64,000 nucleotides of DNA from Peptococcaceae bacterium BRH_c4a (GCA_000961585.1 LADN01000068.1:1-64000), one strand, 5' to 3'. Shown: positions 27,625-36,765, numbered from the stretch's first letter. Translations and numbers: made by a program. The notes: generated by a model not told the origin, from the sequence alone.

Positions 27625-28989
27625 ATGTCATTATTAAAAAGACTAAAACAGCAGGCCGGGGAAAATGATCCTCCGGTGGTCCGGAAGTTGCCTGAAAGGC
27701 CTCTGACCCCGGTGTCCGGCATCTTCCCCAGGAAGGACCCCTACCAGGATCTCAAAAACAATTTGCACAAGAAGGTTATTGCCGAGCTGGCCCCTGACAA
27801 CGATATGGAAAAGACCTCTCAAAAAATAGCGGCCCTGGTAAATGAACTGCTGGACAAAGAGGGAGAGCATCTCCCCCGCCATGAAAGGCAGCGCATAGCG
27901 GCTGAAATAGTGGACGAGGCCATAGGCTTTGGCCCCATCACCCCCCTTTTAAGAGACCCCGCCATAAGCGAGGTGATGGTTAACGGCCCCCACCAGGTAT
28001 ACATCGAAAGACAGGGAAAGCTGGAAAAAACCGATGTATGCTTTCGGGATAACAACCACGTTCTGCACATTATAGAAAAGATAGTGGCCCCCATCGGCAG
28101 GCGTATCGATGAAAGTATGCCCATGGTGGACGCCAGGCTGCCGGACGGATCCAGGGTTAACGCCATCATCCCCCCCCTGGCGTTAAACGGACCATCAATA
28201 ACAATAAGAAAGTTTTTCCGCGACCCTCTCAGTATTAACAACATGATTAACTTTGGCAGCCTTACCGAAACCATGGGCTATTTTTTGGAGGCCAGCGTCA
28301 GGGGACGGATGAATATTGTGGTTTCCGGAGGTACCGGAAGCGGTAAAACCACCACCCTGAATGTGCTGTCCTCCTTCATCCCCAATGATGAAAGGATCGT
28401 CACCATAGAGGACGCAGCCGAATTGCAGCTCCGCCAGGAACACCTGGTGACCCTGGAAAGCCGCCCCCCCAACCTGGAGGGCAAGGGCGCCGTCACCATC
28501 AGGGACCTGGTGAGAAACTCCCTGCGCATGAGGCCGGAACGCATTATAGTGGGGGAAGTTCGTGGGGGTGAAGCCCTTGACATGCTTCAGGCCATGAATA
28601 CCGGCCACGACGGCTCACTCACCACCGGCCATGCCAATACCCCCAGGGATATGCTTTCCAGGCTGGAGACAATGGTGCTGATGGCCGGAATGGATCTGCC
28701 AGTTAGAGCCATCAGGGACCAGATATCCTCAGCCATCGACCTGATCGTACAACAGAGCCGCTTCCGTGACGGATCCAGAAAAATAACCCACATCACCGAG
28801 GTCCAGGGAATGGAGGGGGATGTAATAGTGTTACAGGATATATTTGTTTTTAAACAAACCGGGGTGGACGAGAACGGAAAGGTACAGGGAAGATACATAG
28901 CCACCGGCATACGGCCCAAATTCTATACCAAACTGGAAGAAGTGGGAATAAAATTAGACCACACCATTTTCGTCCCTTCCATGGTCTGA
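27625..28989 (+). CDS. tadA: Flp pilus assembly ATPase TadA/CpaF
   Basis: A secretion ATPase of 454 residues that powers pilus extension (and in some TadA systems retraction). N-terminal helical domain, then the core with Walker A SGGTGSGKTTT near 236, an Asp box (IEDAAELQL), Walker B (PERIIVGEVRGGEA) and His box (TGHDGSLTTGHANTP). ATG at 27625 with GGAGGTG 6 nt upstream was preferred to an earlier GTG at 27616. A 278-nt gap with 7-nt arrays separates it from tadB. Confidence 0.95.
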   Translation: MSLLKRLKQQAGENDPPVVRKLPERPLTPVSGIFPRKDPYQDLKNNLHKKVIAELAPDNDMEKTSQKIAALVNELLDKEGEHLPRHERQRIAAEIVDEAIGFGPITPLLRDPAISEVMVNGPHQVYIERQGKLEKTDVCFRDNNHVLHIIEKIVAPIGRRIDESMPMVDARLPDGSRVNAIIPPLALNGPSITIRKFFRDPLSINNMINFGSLTETMGYFLEASVRGRMNIVVSGGTGSGKTTTLNVLSSFIPNDERIVTIEDAAELQLRQEHLVTLESRPPNLEGKGAVTIRDLVRNSLRMRPERIIVGEVRGGEALDMLQAMNTGHDGSLTTGHANTPRDMLSRLETMVLMAGMDLPVRAIRDQISSAIDLIVQQSRFRDGSRKITHITEVQGMEGDVIVLQDIFVFKQTGVDENGKVQGRYIATGIRPKFYTKLEEVGIKLDHTIFVPSMV

Positions 28990-29236
28990 AAATAGCTGTA
29001 AGCTATAAGCTGTAAGCTTTTTTTGCCGCAGAGAACACGGAGATTAAAAAGAATACAAAGTATCAAATAGTATGAAAAGCCCTATAACACAAGCCAATTC
29101 AGATTGCTTTCAGCTATAAACTTCTCTGTGTTCTCTGTGCCCTCTGTGGCTAGATCAGGTTTTCATTCTCCTTGGTGGCCGCATGTTTGCGGCCCGGATG
29201 TCTGGATTCTGGATGTCTGGATTCTGGATTCTGACG
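28986..29236. repeat. Intergenic repeat patch inside the tad locus
   Basis: Three short-period arrays: AGCTGTA-type 7-nt units (28994-29018); an inverted pair of period-9 units (GCAGAGAACACGGAG near 29029 against TTCTCTGTGTTCTCTG near 29121); and GGATTCT units (29198-29236). No open frame is convincing. It splits tadA from tadB. Confidence 0.7.
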
Positions 29237-29267
29237 GGAGAGCATTACAGTATTAGAGGTGTTTTAT

Positions 29268-30245
29268 ATGTCATCGGAGTTAGTAAGCCTGTTATTCCTG
29301 ATATTCGGTTCCTGCAGTCTGCTGGTAATAGGTTTTCAGTACTCTGTCGGCGGACAGAACCGGGAACTGAGCAGGCGATTGAAAAACATGAACAGGGAGA
29401 ATGCCCAGCCGGAGCCCGTCAGCAGCAGCACCCTCACCCCATCCCAGCGGCTTCTGGCCTCGGTGTCCCGATCTGCCATTAAGTTCGGCCTTTTTAACAG
29501 GCTGGCCCGGGTGGCGGAAAAAAACCTCAGCGGGGCCGATATACCCCTTAAAAGCGAGGAGTACATCATACTCACCGCCGGGGCTTCACTGCTGGCAGGC
29601 CTTCTGGCAGCTCTAATAGCCATGAATATCTACCACGGCATGCTGTTTGGATTATTGGCCGTACTCTTCTCAATAATCTGGGTCAAAAACGCAAAGACCA
29701 GGCGCCTGGCCAAATTCAACGCCCAGATTGGCGATGCTCTGGTGATCATGTCCAACTCCCTGCGATCAGGATTCAGTTTTCTACAAGCCATGGACATGGT
29801 CAGAAAGGAACTGCCCAACCCCATAGCCAGAGAATTTGGCCGTACCTTCCAGGAGATGAATCTGGGCACACAAACCGAGTACGCCCTGGAAAACCTGAAC
29901 GCCCGGGTGGGCAGCGAAGACCTGGAACTGGTCATCACAGCCGTAATGATACAGCGTCAGTTGGGCGGCAACCTGGCTGAAATACTGGACAATATAGCCA
30001 ACACCATAAGAGAAAGAATACGCATCAAGGGTGAGATAAAGACCCTCACCGCCCAGGGAAAGATGTCCGGCATAGTCATCGGCGTACTTCCCCTGGTGCT
30101 GGCCGGAGTGCTGTCGATCATGTCCCCGGACTACCTGAGACCACTCATCACAACCCCCATGGGCATGGGGATGCTGGCCGCCGCCCTGGCGCTGGAATTA
30201 TTGGGAATTCTGCTGATTCGCAAAATAATTAACATTAACGTGTAA
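29268..30245 (+). CDS. tadB: Flp pilus inner-membrane protein TadB
   Basis: A platform protein of 325 residues of the T2SSF family: N-terminal membrane helix, two helices near 110-145, the T2SSF cytoplasmic domain (about 160-285) and C-terminal helices. The family motif LRSGFSFLQAMDMVRKE lies near 165. ATG at 29268 with GAGGTG 6-7 nt upstream; a GTG at 29259 is less likely. It lies 15 nt before tadC. Confidence 0.92.
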   Translation: MSSELVSLLFLIFGSCSLLVIGFQYSVGGQNRELSRRLKNMNRENAQPEPVSSSTLTPSQRLLASVSRSAIKFGLFNRLARVAEKNLSGADIPLKSEEYIILTAGASLLAGLLAALIAMNIYHGMLFGLLAVLFSIIWVKNAKTRRLAKFNAQIGDALVIMSNSLRSGFSFLQAMDMVRKELPNPIAREFGRTFQEMNLGTQTEYALENLNARVGSEDLELVITAVMIQRQLGGNLAEILDNIANTIRERIRIKGEIKTLTAQGKMSGIVIGVLPLVLAGVLSIMSPDYLRPLITTPMGMGMLAAALALELLGILLIRKIININV

Positions 30246-30259
30246 TCAGGGGTGAGAAA

Positions 30260-31177
30260 ATGTATATTGTCACCGGTTCCATCTTCCTGTCCGTATTTTT
30301 TGCATTCCTGGCCTTTTATCTGATAATGTTCGGAAGCAAACTGGAAATTTCCCAAAGAGCCGTTGATGTTATGGGAAAAAGGAATGTATCCATAAGAGAA
30401 AAGGAATTAAGCGAGCCCATCTTCAAAAGGGTGCTGAAACCTCTGTTAAACAGAGTATTCAAACTGGCTGCCCGCATACTGCCCTCGGAAAAGGAGGCCC
30501 AACTGTCCAGGAAACTGACCATGGCCGGCAAGCCAGGGGGGCACGGCCCCAAAGAATTCATGGCGGTAAAACTGATACTGGCGGTGACCTTTCCAGGAAT
30601 TATGATTTTAGCCGAGCCCCTTTTGGGACTGGAGTACACCCGGTGGTTAACGCTTACCGGGGCCTTTGCCCTGGCCGGATGGTCACTGCCGGACTTTTAC
30701 CTGCGACAGAAGATACTGGAAAGGAAAAACGAGGTGGAAAAAAGCCTTCCGGACGTACTGGACCTGATCACAGTCAGCGTGGAGGCCGGCACCGGATTTG
30801 ACGGGGCTCTTTTGAAGGTGGTTGAGAAGGGAAAGGGGGTTTTGGCAGCTGAATTCTACATGGTGCTTCAGGAGTGCAAGATGGGCAAAAGCCGCATGAA
30901 CGCCCTCAGGGATATGGCCGGCCGTCTGGACGTTGATGACTTCTCCACCTTCGCCGGGTCAATAATAATGGCCGATCAACTGGGAATAGGCATAGGCAAT
31001 GTAATGAGGCTGCAGTCCGACCAGATGAGGCGCAAAAGGAGGCAGAGGGCCGAGGAAAGGGCCATGAAAGCCCCGGTGAAAATGATGATACCCATGGTGA
31101 CCTGCATCTTTCCCACCATTTTTGTGGTTCTGCTGGGACCGGCCGCCATCAGCCTGTACCAGGCCTTTATGCTATGA
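30260..31177 (+). CDS. tadC: Flp pilus inner-membrane protein TadC
   Basis: A TadB-like partner of 305 residues with a T2SSF domain (about 165-290). The segment SVEAGTGFDGALLKV near 175 is the family motif. Four membrane helices flank it. GGGGTGAG lies before the ATG. The stop is followed closely by the small DUF192 gene, so the operon continues. Confidence 0.92.
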   Translation: MYIVTGSIFLSVFFAFLAFYLIMFGSKLEISQRAVDVMGKRNVSIREKELSEPIFKRVLKPLLNRVFKLAARILPSEKEAQLSRKLTMAGKPGGHGPKEFMAVKLILAVTFPGIMILAEPLLGLEYTRWLTLTGAFALAGWSLPDFYLRQKILERKNEVEKSLPDVLDLITVSVEAGTGFDGALLKVVEKGKGVLAAEFYMVLQECKMGKSRMNALRDMAGRLDVDDFSTFAGSIIMADQLGIGIGNVMRLQSDQMRRKRRQRAEERAMKAPVKMMIPMVTCIFPTIFVVLLGPAAISLYQAFML

Positions 31178-31190
31178 GGTGAAAAATAAG

Positions 31191-31541
31191 TTGAAAATTT
31201 ACAACGTAACCCGGGATCGTTGCCTGGCGGACACCGCCATCATGTCCGACAATTTTTTTTCCAGACTAAGGGGCCTTATGGGCAGATCCAGTCTGCCGTC
31301 AGGATGTTGTATGGTGATAAAGCCCTGCCGGTCAATACATACAATGTTCATGAGGTTTTCCCTGGACGTTCTTTTTGTAGACAGGCGGAACAAGGTTGTG
31401 GCCATGGTATGTGACCTGTCCCCTTTCAGATTCTCAAGATACATAAAGCAAGCCTGCCTGGCCATAGAGTTTCCGGCCGGCTCCCTGAAATCCACCGGAA
31501 CAGTCCCCGGGGATTTAATTGAGATCATGATGCATAAATAA
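31191..31541 (+). CDS. DUF192 protein in the tad operon
   Basis: A protein of 116 residues of the DUF192 family. Typical features: FFSRLRGLMGRSSL near 21, then SIHTMFMRFSLDVLFVD near 50 (in place of the family's IHTxxMxxxLDVxFLD) and PAGSLKSTG near the end. TTG at 31191 with GAGGTGA 9 nt upstream gives the expected family length. Function is unknown; DUF192 genes recur near Tad loci and on their own. It has no signal peptide or membrane segment. Confidence 0.8.
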   Translation: MKIYNVTRDRCLADTAIMSDNFFSRLRGLMGRSSLPSGCCMVIKPCRSIHTMFMRFSLDVLFVDRRNKVVAMVCDLSPFRFSRYIKQACLAIEFPAGSLKSTGTVPGDLIEIMMHK

Positions 31542-31563
31542 AAACCAAGGGGTGAATTGCGGT

Positions 31564-32544
31564 ATGAGTAAGAAAATCAGCACCAGAACCATAACTTTCA
31601 AAATGGGACTTTACATGTCCCTGCTGATCACCTTTTTAATGGTTGCGGTGGGTTACGGTAACTACTACAGCACCAGGGAAACCATGAAGATTCAGTCCCT
31701 GGAAAAGGGATGGAGCATAGTCCGCAGCGGCACGGCCTTTGCGGCTGAGCACCTGCAGGCCGGAAACCCGGACCTCCTCATTGAGCACGTGCAGAATATA
31801 AGGGCCAATGAAGATGTAAGCTACGCGGCAATAATAAACGCATCCGGTAAAATAGTGGCCCACACCTTGCAGATCCAGGTGGGCCAGACGGCTGTCTTCA
31901 GAGAAGGTCCCCCCACCCGGAACACCGTCAGCCATTACACCGACTATAAAGGCAACCCCCTGGGCAACAACTTCCTTTCACCCATCATTACAAAGGGCGG
32001 AAGCACCATAGGCTATTTCCAACTGGGGCTGGACAATTCCAGGTATGAGGCCCTCTTAAACGACATTCTGTTTAACATGCTGCTGCTGTCATTCGCCGGT
32101 GTGGTGGCCGGCATCATGTTGGCCAGGGTAATGGCCGGGCGGATACTGAGAAAACCCATTGATGACCTTAAAGAGGCCACCGAGCACATCGCCTCCGGAA
32201 ACTTCGCCCACCAGGTGCCGGTTCGCCAGATGGACGAATTGGGAGGGCTGGCCTCGGCCTTTAACTCCATGACCGGCCACCTGGCCAACCTGTTCATGTC
32301 GGTGAGGACCAGCGCCACCGAGTTGACCAGATCCAGCCAGGTAATACTGAGCCGGTCGGAGGATATCAAAATTGCGGCGCAAAAGTCCAATCAGGATACG
32401 GCCAAAGAAACGGGTGACGCCGCCCAAACCGAACTGGAATCCAGAAAGCAAATGGAAGCCCTCCAGGAAATAACCTCATCGGCCAGAAAAATGGCCCGGC
32501 TGGTGGACCGTCTGAACAGCCTGTCGCTGCAGTTTAAGCTTTAA
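31564..32544 (+). CDS. Membrane sensor with HAMP domain and no output module
   Basis: About 326 residues. Membrane helix 1 (near 15-35), an external single-sensor-like domain (about 40-160, with SYAAIINASGKIVAHT), helix 2 (about 170-195), a HAMP domain (about 195-250) and a C-terminal coiled coil of 75 residues. It resembles a chemoreceptor or kinase cut off after HAMP: no methyl-accepting hairpin tip, HisKA or GGDEF is present. ATG at 31564 with GGGGTGA upstream. Last gene of the tad run. It may signal through a partner, for example the soluble DegS-like kinase (inference). Confidence 0.8.
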   Translation: MSKKISTRTITFKMGLYMSLLITFLMVAVGYGNYYSTRETMKIQSLEKGWSIVRSGTAFAAEHLQAGNPDLLIEHVQNIRANEDVSYAAIINASGKIVAHTLQIQVGQTAVFREGPPTRNTVSHYTDYKGNPLGNNFLSPIITKGGSTIGYFQLGLDNSRYEALLNDILFNMLLLSFAGVVAGIMLARVMAGRILRKPIDDLKEATEHIASGNFAHQVPVRQMDELGGLASAFNSMTGHLANLFMSVRTSATELTRSSQVILSRSEDIKIAAQKSNQDTAKETGDAAQTELESRKQMEALQEITSSARKMARLVDRLNSLSLQFKL

Positions 32545-32571
32545 TGCCAATTAGAGAAAATCATCCTGTCA

Positions 32572-32640
32572 GAATACAGAATTCAGGAGTCAGGAGTCAG
32601 AAGAAAAACTATTATCCGGATCCTGTCTCCTGTCTCCTCC
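32572..32640. repeat. Inverted pair of 7-nt arrays between convergent genes
   Basis: Units of CAGGAGT (32583-32600) and, after a 25-nt loop, TCTCCTG (32621-32640) can pair with two T-T mismatches. They fill the gap between the HAMP gene and convergent ychF and may serve as a bidirectional transcript end. Confidence 0.7.
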
Positions 32641-33731
32641 TATACATTGAATCTAAAGTTAATGATATCCCCGTCCTGCACAACGTACTCCTTGCCCTCC
32701 AGCCTGGCCAGACCCTTTTCCTTCAGCCTGGCCATGCTCTTCAGCTCCGCCATGTCTCTGTATCCGGCCACCTCGGCCCTGATAAAGCCCCGTTCAATGT
32801 CAGAGTGAATTTTTCCGGCCGCCTTCCTGGCGTCGGTGCCCCGATCAATGGTCCAGGCCCTGACCTCATCCTCACCCACCGTGAAAAAGGAGATCAGCCC
32901 CAATGAGTCATAGACCGCCTGAGCCAGACGTTCAGATCCCAGTGAGTCGATTCCCAGGTCGGCCGTAAACATATCCCGGTCCTCCGGGGGAAGCTGGCTT
33001 ATCTCCATTTCCATCAGCCCGCACAGCTCAATCAGACCAATCCCCCTACGGGCGGCCAGACCGGCCAGCTCCTTTTTCCCGGGATAATCACCGGCCCTGA
33101 ACTGCTCCTCATCGGTGTTCACCACCAGTATCACCGGCTTGTCCGTGAAAAAGCTGTAATTGACCAGCAGATCCTTCTCCTCCCCGCTAAGTTCAATGCC
33201 TCTCAGCGGTATTTCATTTTCCAGCCCGGCCAGAATCTTTTTCATCAGCGCCAGCTCCGAGGCATTTTCCCTGGTGACCTTTTTGCCCCCCTCTATGCGC
33301 TGTATCCTCTTCTCCACAAAATCCATATCGGCCAGGAGCAGCTCCAGATCAATGGTCTCCACGTCCCTCAGGGGGTTGATGCTCCCCTCCACATGAAGCA
33401 CATCCGGGTTATCAAAGGCCCGGACCACGTGAACCAGCAGGTCGGCCTGCCTGATCCCGTCCAAAAAGGCGTTCCCCACACCCTTACCCTGGCTGGCCCC
33501 CCTAACCAGTCCCGGCACATCGCTGAATTTCACCTGGGCGTATATGGTCTTCCGGGGCTTATAGAGGGCCGAAAGAAAATCTATCCTCCGGTCAGGAACT
33601 CCGGCCATACTGACATTGGTATCGGCCTTCCCGCTAAGAAACTTGGAAGTCTGGGCCCCGGCGTTGGTCACCAGGTTAAATATGGTGGTCTTCCCCACCA
33701 TGGGAAGACCTATCAGTCCCGCTGAAAGCAA
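32640..33731 (-). CDS. ychF: Ribosome-binding ATPase YchF (Obg family)
   Basis: A protein of 363 residues, the usual YchF length. G1 is GLPMVGKTT (residues 6-14), with Met in place of the usual Asn; G3 is DVPGLV near 73; the TGS domain at the C-terminus ends in FRFNV. YchF prefers ATP and has roles in translation and stress. The TTG at 33731 lies 7 nt after GGAGTG and gives the classic N-terminus MLSAGLIGLP; earlier ATG codons at 33758 or 33791 would add non-conserved residues. Monocistronic between convergent repeats and the BKACE gene. Confidence 0.93.
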   Translation of the reverse strand: MLSAGLIGLPMVGKTTIFNLVTNAGAQTSKFLSGKADTNVSMAGVPDRRIDFLSALYKPRKTIYAQVKFSDVPGLVRGASQGKGVGNAFLDGIRQADLLVHVVRAFDNPDVLHVEGSINPLRDVETIDLELLLADMDFVEKRIQRIEGGKKVTRENASELALMKKILAGLENEIPLRGIELSGEEKDLLVNYSFFTDKPVILVVNTDEEQFRAGDYPGKKELAGLAARRGIGLIELCGLMEMEISQLPPEDRDMFTADLGIDSLGSERLAQAVYDSLGLISFFTVGEDEVRAWTIDRGTDARKAAGKIHSDIERGFIRAEVAGYRDMAELKSMARLKEKGLARLEGKEYVVQDGDIINFRFNV

Positions 33732-33849
33732 ACAAAAACACTCCAATCGGCAATGCATATTATCGTGACGCCACCTGCTATATTCTAGCAAATAAAATGC
33801 ATTATCTCAACCTTTTACAAGTCATATCCAAAGGCGCCAGGATTACTCA

Positions 33850-34776
33850 CTAGAAGCCGACCTTATCAAGGCCCTTGAGTCCCAATATTTTCCTCGCCTC
33901 GTCGGGATTAGCCGGCTCACGACCCAGCTCCCTGGCTATGCGCACTATTTTGGCCACCTGTTCTGAATTGCTTTTGGCCATTACGCCCCTCTCCAGGAAG
34001 AGATTATCCTCCAGGCCAACCCGGACGTTACCACCCATCAGCAGGGCCGCCGCGCACATATTAATCTGGTGCCGGCCTGCCGCGCACACCGACCATTTAA
34101 AGTCACCGATGGTATTCCTGGCGGTTTGGTAGAAAAACATAAGATTTTCCAAGGTGGCCGGGGCAGCGCCCAGAATGCCCAGCACAAACTGGATGTATAC
34201 CGGTTTCTTTAGGTAGCCCCTTTCCAGCGCAAAAGCCACGTTGTTGATCATGCCCAGATCATAGACCTCCAGTTCTGGTTTGGTTTCGTTTTCATTGAAA
34301 TACCGGCAGAATTCACGGATTGTTTTAAAGGTGTTGGGGAAGATAAAATCCTCAGTCATGCCAAGGTATTGCTTTTCCCACTGGTACTTGAATTCAATGC
34401 CTTTGTTGCCCAGCACATGAAAAAGGGCAAAATTTATTGATCCAAAGTTGAATGAGGCCAGCTCGGGCTTGAAAGTAGGCACTACCTTTACCCGATCTGC
34501 AGTTGTTGCCCCCAAACTGCCCCCGGTGGTAAGGCAGAGGATTATGTTGCACCGGCTCTTGACCTCGGTGACCACTTCTCTGAAAAGATCCATGTCTGAA
34601 ACCGGCAGACCGTTTTCAGGGTTGCGCACGTGAATGTGGGCCACCGCCGCACCCTTTTCATATGCCCTGACTGCCTCATCGGCGATTTGCCTGGGCGTGA
34701 TCGGCAAATAGGGGCTCATGGACGGAGTGTGAATGGCGCCTGTTATGGCGGCTGTTACAATAACCTTGTTGGGCAT
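33850..34776 (-). CDS. Beta-keto acid cleavage enzyme (BKACE/DUF849)
   Basis: A TIM-barrel protein of 308 residues of the DUF849 family, which joins a beta-keto acid and acetyl-CoA to give acetoacetate plus a CoA ester. Metal ligands: His47 and His49 in AHIHVR, and Glu in VGLEDN near 256. The founding member, Kce, works in lysine fermentation, but the family uses many substrates. GGGGGAG lies 5 nt before the ATG. It is last in a run cyclase-BKACE after the TrmB regulator. Acetoacetate made here could feed the acetoacetyl-CoA synthetase in this window (inference). Confidence 0.88.
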   Translation of the reverse strand: MPNKVIVTAAITGAIHTPSMSPYLPITPRQIADEAVRAYEKGAAVAHIHVRNPENGLPVSDMDLFREVVTEVKSRCNIILCLTTGGSLGATTADRVKVVPTFKPELASFNFGSINFALFHVLGNKGIEFKYQWEKQYLGMTEDFIFPNTFKTIREFCRYFNENETKPELEVYDLGMINNVAFALERGYLKKPVYIQFVLGILGAAPATLENLMFFYQTARNTIGDFKWSVCAAGRHQINMCAAALLMGGNVRVGLEDNLFLERGVMAKSNSEQVAKIVRIARELGREPANPDEARKILGLKGLDKVGF

Positions 34777-34851
34777 TTGAACTCCCCCTGAAACTTTATT
34801 TCATAGATTACAAAACTATTTAAAGAATCCCGATGTCAATGCCGGAGTGTC

Positions 34852-35628
34852 TCATTCCACTATTGCAACGGCCCGGACCCAGCCCGCGCTGGCCGCTTTG
34901 ATCTTCACCGGAAAGCAGGCAATCTTAAACCCGGTGGGGGGCAGTTTATCGAGGTTGGCCAGTTTTTCCATGTGGCAGTATCCTTTTTCAATACCGGCAA
35001 AATGTCCTTCCCAGATAATTGAGGGATCTTTGTATTTTTCAAAATCCCTGGCGATTAAGCCCAGCGGACGGTCCCAGCTCCATGCGTCGGTGCCTGTAAT
35101 TCTGACTCCCTGGTTTAATAACCACAAGGTTGCCTCCCTCCCCATACCGCATCCTTTAACCAGGTACTGCGGCGTGCCCCATGCACTGGAGGCGCCGGTG
35201 TAAACAAGGACTATATCCAGGGGTTTTATGGTGTAACCTATTTTTCTGACAGCTTCCTCCAGGTCCTCTGCCCGGACAAGATAACCATCGGGTTTATCGC
35301 TTAAATCCAGCATCACCCCGTCACTGAAGCACCACTCCAGCGGGACTTCGTCAATGGTGAAGGCCCTGGTGCCGTCACCATCCATGGTGGGGTGAAAATG
35401 CCATGGAGCATCCAAATGGGTCCCGCTATGGGTTGAAATTCTCAAAAACTCAATGGTCCAACCCAAACCCTTCGGAAGATCCTGCCTGGTTGCGGTAGGG
35501 AAAAAAGTAATCATGCTATCGGCGCCCCGGTCGTGATCCCAGTATTCGATCCTGGGTATCATAAATTCGGGATCGCAGGGCAAGCCTCCTTCGATGGCTA
35601 CTGAAAGGTCGATAATCTTTTTTGCCAT
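34852..35628 (-). CDS. Cyclase-family metal hydrolase (kynurenine formamidase-like)
   Basis: A protein of 258 residues of the cyclase family (PF04199). The metal-binding motif is HSGTHLDAPWH (67-77). The family hydrolyses N-formyl or cyclic amide substrates. GGAGG lies about 9 nt before the ATG. It lies 75 nt upstream of the BKACE gene in the same direction, so the pair probably handles one catabolic substrate; which one is not clear. Confidence 0.88.
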   Translation of the reverse strand: MAKKIIDLSVAIEGGLPCDPEFMIPRIEYWDHDRGADSMITFFPTATRQDLPKGLGWTIEFLRISTHSGTHLDAPWHFHPTMDGDGTRAFTIDEVPLEWCFSDGVMLDLSDKPDGYLVRAEDLEEAVRKIGYTIKPLDIVLVYTGASSAWGTPQYLVKGCGMGREATLWLLNQGVRITGTDAWSWDRPLGLIARDFEKYKDPSIIWEGHFAGIEKGYCHMEKLANLDKLPPTGFKIACFPVKIKAASAGWVRAVAIVE

Positions 35629-35651
35629 TCCTCGTCAACCTCCTTCGGGCA

Positions 35652-35903
35652 CTAACTATGGGAATCAGTCTTAAGGGCGTCCGTGATTTCGGACATATAA
35701 CTCAAGGCGGCCGGCAAAGCCTTTAACAGAAAACCGTACGCCGCGGTAGTGGGCAGTTTGCCCACCGGGGCGAAGAGCAGAATAAAGGTAAGAACACTGG
35801 GATACTTCAGGCTCAAAACCGGTACCGACGCACCCTTTATACCTGCTGTCCAGTAGTCCGGCCCGGGCCAGTTTTTGGCCAGCCATTCCCCTCCCCCGTA
35901 CAT
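35652..35903 (-). CDS. Possible small membrane protein or permease remnant
   Basis: An 83-residue frame between the TrmB and cyclase genes with an even hydrophobic segment (VLTFILLFAPVGKLP and on to ALPAALSYM). No good ribosome site precedes the ATG, and I do not recognise a family. It may be a real small membrane protein or the decayed end of a transporter for the cluster's substrate. The overlapping frame 35671-35937 has a shadow-like composition. Confidence 0.3.
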   Translation of the reverse strand: MYGGGEWLAKNWPGPDYWTAGIKGASVPVLSLKYPSVLTFILLFAPVGKLPTTAAYGFLLKALPAALSYMSEITDALKTDSHS

Positions 35904-35937
35904 ATTGAAATAAACAGCGGACAGCCCACATATTCAA

Positions 35938-36732
35938 TCAGATATTGAGAAGTTTTTCAAGATTCTGGCCGTACTCCTCGAAAATAACGGTATCAAACCT
36001 TTCGATTATTTTGTTGACGTAGATGTCATGTCTGATGTAATTGGTTACCATTTTTATTACTCCTGGATTACTGGTCCAGTAACCTTCCCATTCGCAACCG
36101 GGTATCAAGTTCATAAAAAAGCCGTATTTGCCGTCCGCCACCAGACTCATTTCATTACCGTGCCTTTCGTACGCCGTGTCTAAAAGTATGTGCCTGTAAA
36201 CCGTGCCCACGTCAACAACCCTGCGTCCGAACTGCAAACTGATCACCTTGACATTGCGAAACGTCGCCCTTTCCAGTAACTGCCCAATATCCTTTGCCTG
36301 TTCCTCCCAGAAGCTTATCAGCACCTCCTTTTCACTGTTGTTTATTATCTCACCCGCCTTGGCCATTAGCGCTTCATAACCCCGGATGTGCCAGATAAGA
36401 TGCGGGCTCTCACTGGTATTCAGTTTGCCGAGGTTTTCCTTTATAAACTGGCTGTTATTTTTTAGCTCCATTTCTTTATGCTTTAAGAACTCAATGTAAG
36501 GAAGGGGCTCGTATGTGACTGGGTCTGTTTCCAGGGGTACCACCAGCCCCTTTTTTGCCAGCCTGTCAAGCGTTTCATAGATTTTTGGCCCCGGAACCCC
36601 GGATGCCCGGCTGATTTCATTACCATTGGCCGGGTGCTGCTGCAGAATGGAAATATAGGCCTTGGACTCGTATGCGGTAAGACCCAGCTGCGACAAAGCC
36701 TTTATTAACTGAATTATAAGAGTTTCAGACAT
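35938..36732 (-). CDS. TrmB-family transcriptional regulator
   Basis: A 264-residue regulator. The N-terminal winged helix (about 10-75: LGLTAYESKAYISIL, then SGVPGPKIYETLDRL) is typical TrmB. A coiled linker follows, then a C-terminal effector region (about 110-260). GGGGGA lies 6 nt before the ATG. A palindrome (36750-36765) lies between its promoter and start, so autoregulation is likely. It heads a run with the cyclase and BKACE genes, its probable targets. TrmB proteins are more common in archaea but occur in Clostridia. Confidence 0.9.
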   Translation of the reverse strand: MSETLIIQLIKALSQLGLTAYESKAYISILQQHPANGNEISRASGVPGPKIYETLDRLAKKGLVVPLETDPVTYEPLPYIEFLKHKEMELKNNSQFIKENLGKLNTSESPHLIWHIRGYEALMAKAGEIINNSEKEVLISFWEEQAKDIGQLLERATFRNVKVISLQFGRRVVDVGTVYRHILLDTAYERHGNEMSLVADGKYGFFMNLIPGCEWEGYWTSNPGVIKMVTNYIRHDIYVNKIIERFDTVIFEEYGQNLEKLLNI

Positions 36733-36749
36733 ACACGTCCCCCGCTTAT

Positions 36750-36765
36750 TACTACCTTTGTAGTA
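36750..36765. promoter_or_regulatory. Palindromic operator candidate for the TrmB protein
   Basis: TACTAC-CTTT-GTAGTA is a perfect 6-bp inverted repeat in the untranslated leader of the TrmB-type gene, downstream of its predicted promoter. Binding there would block transcription. No second copy was seen before the cyclase gene. Confidence 0.6.

Noticed and set aside
23435-32544. A missing or hidden secretin gene in the tad locus
   Set aside because: No frame of suitable size exists, and a secretin is not expected in a single-membrane cell.
35671-35937. Frame overlapping the small gene between trmB and cyclase genes, with a purine-rich site
   Set aside because: The purine run is too close to the ATG, and the residue composition looks like an out-of-frame reading.
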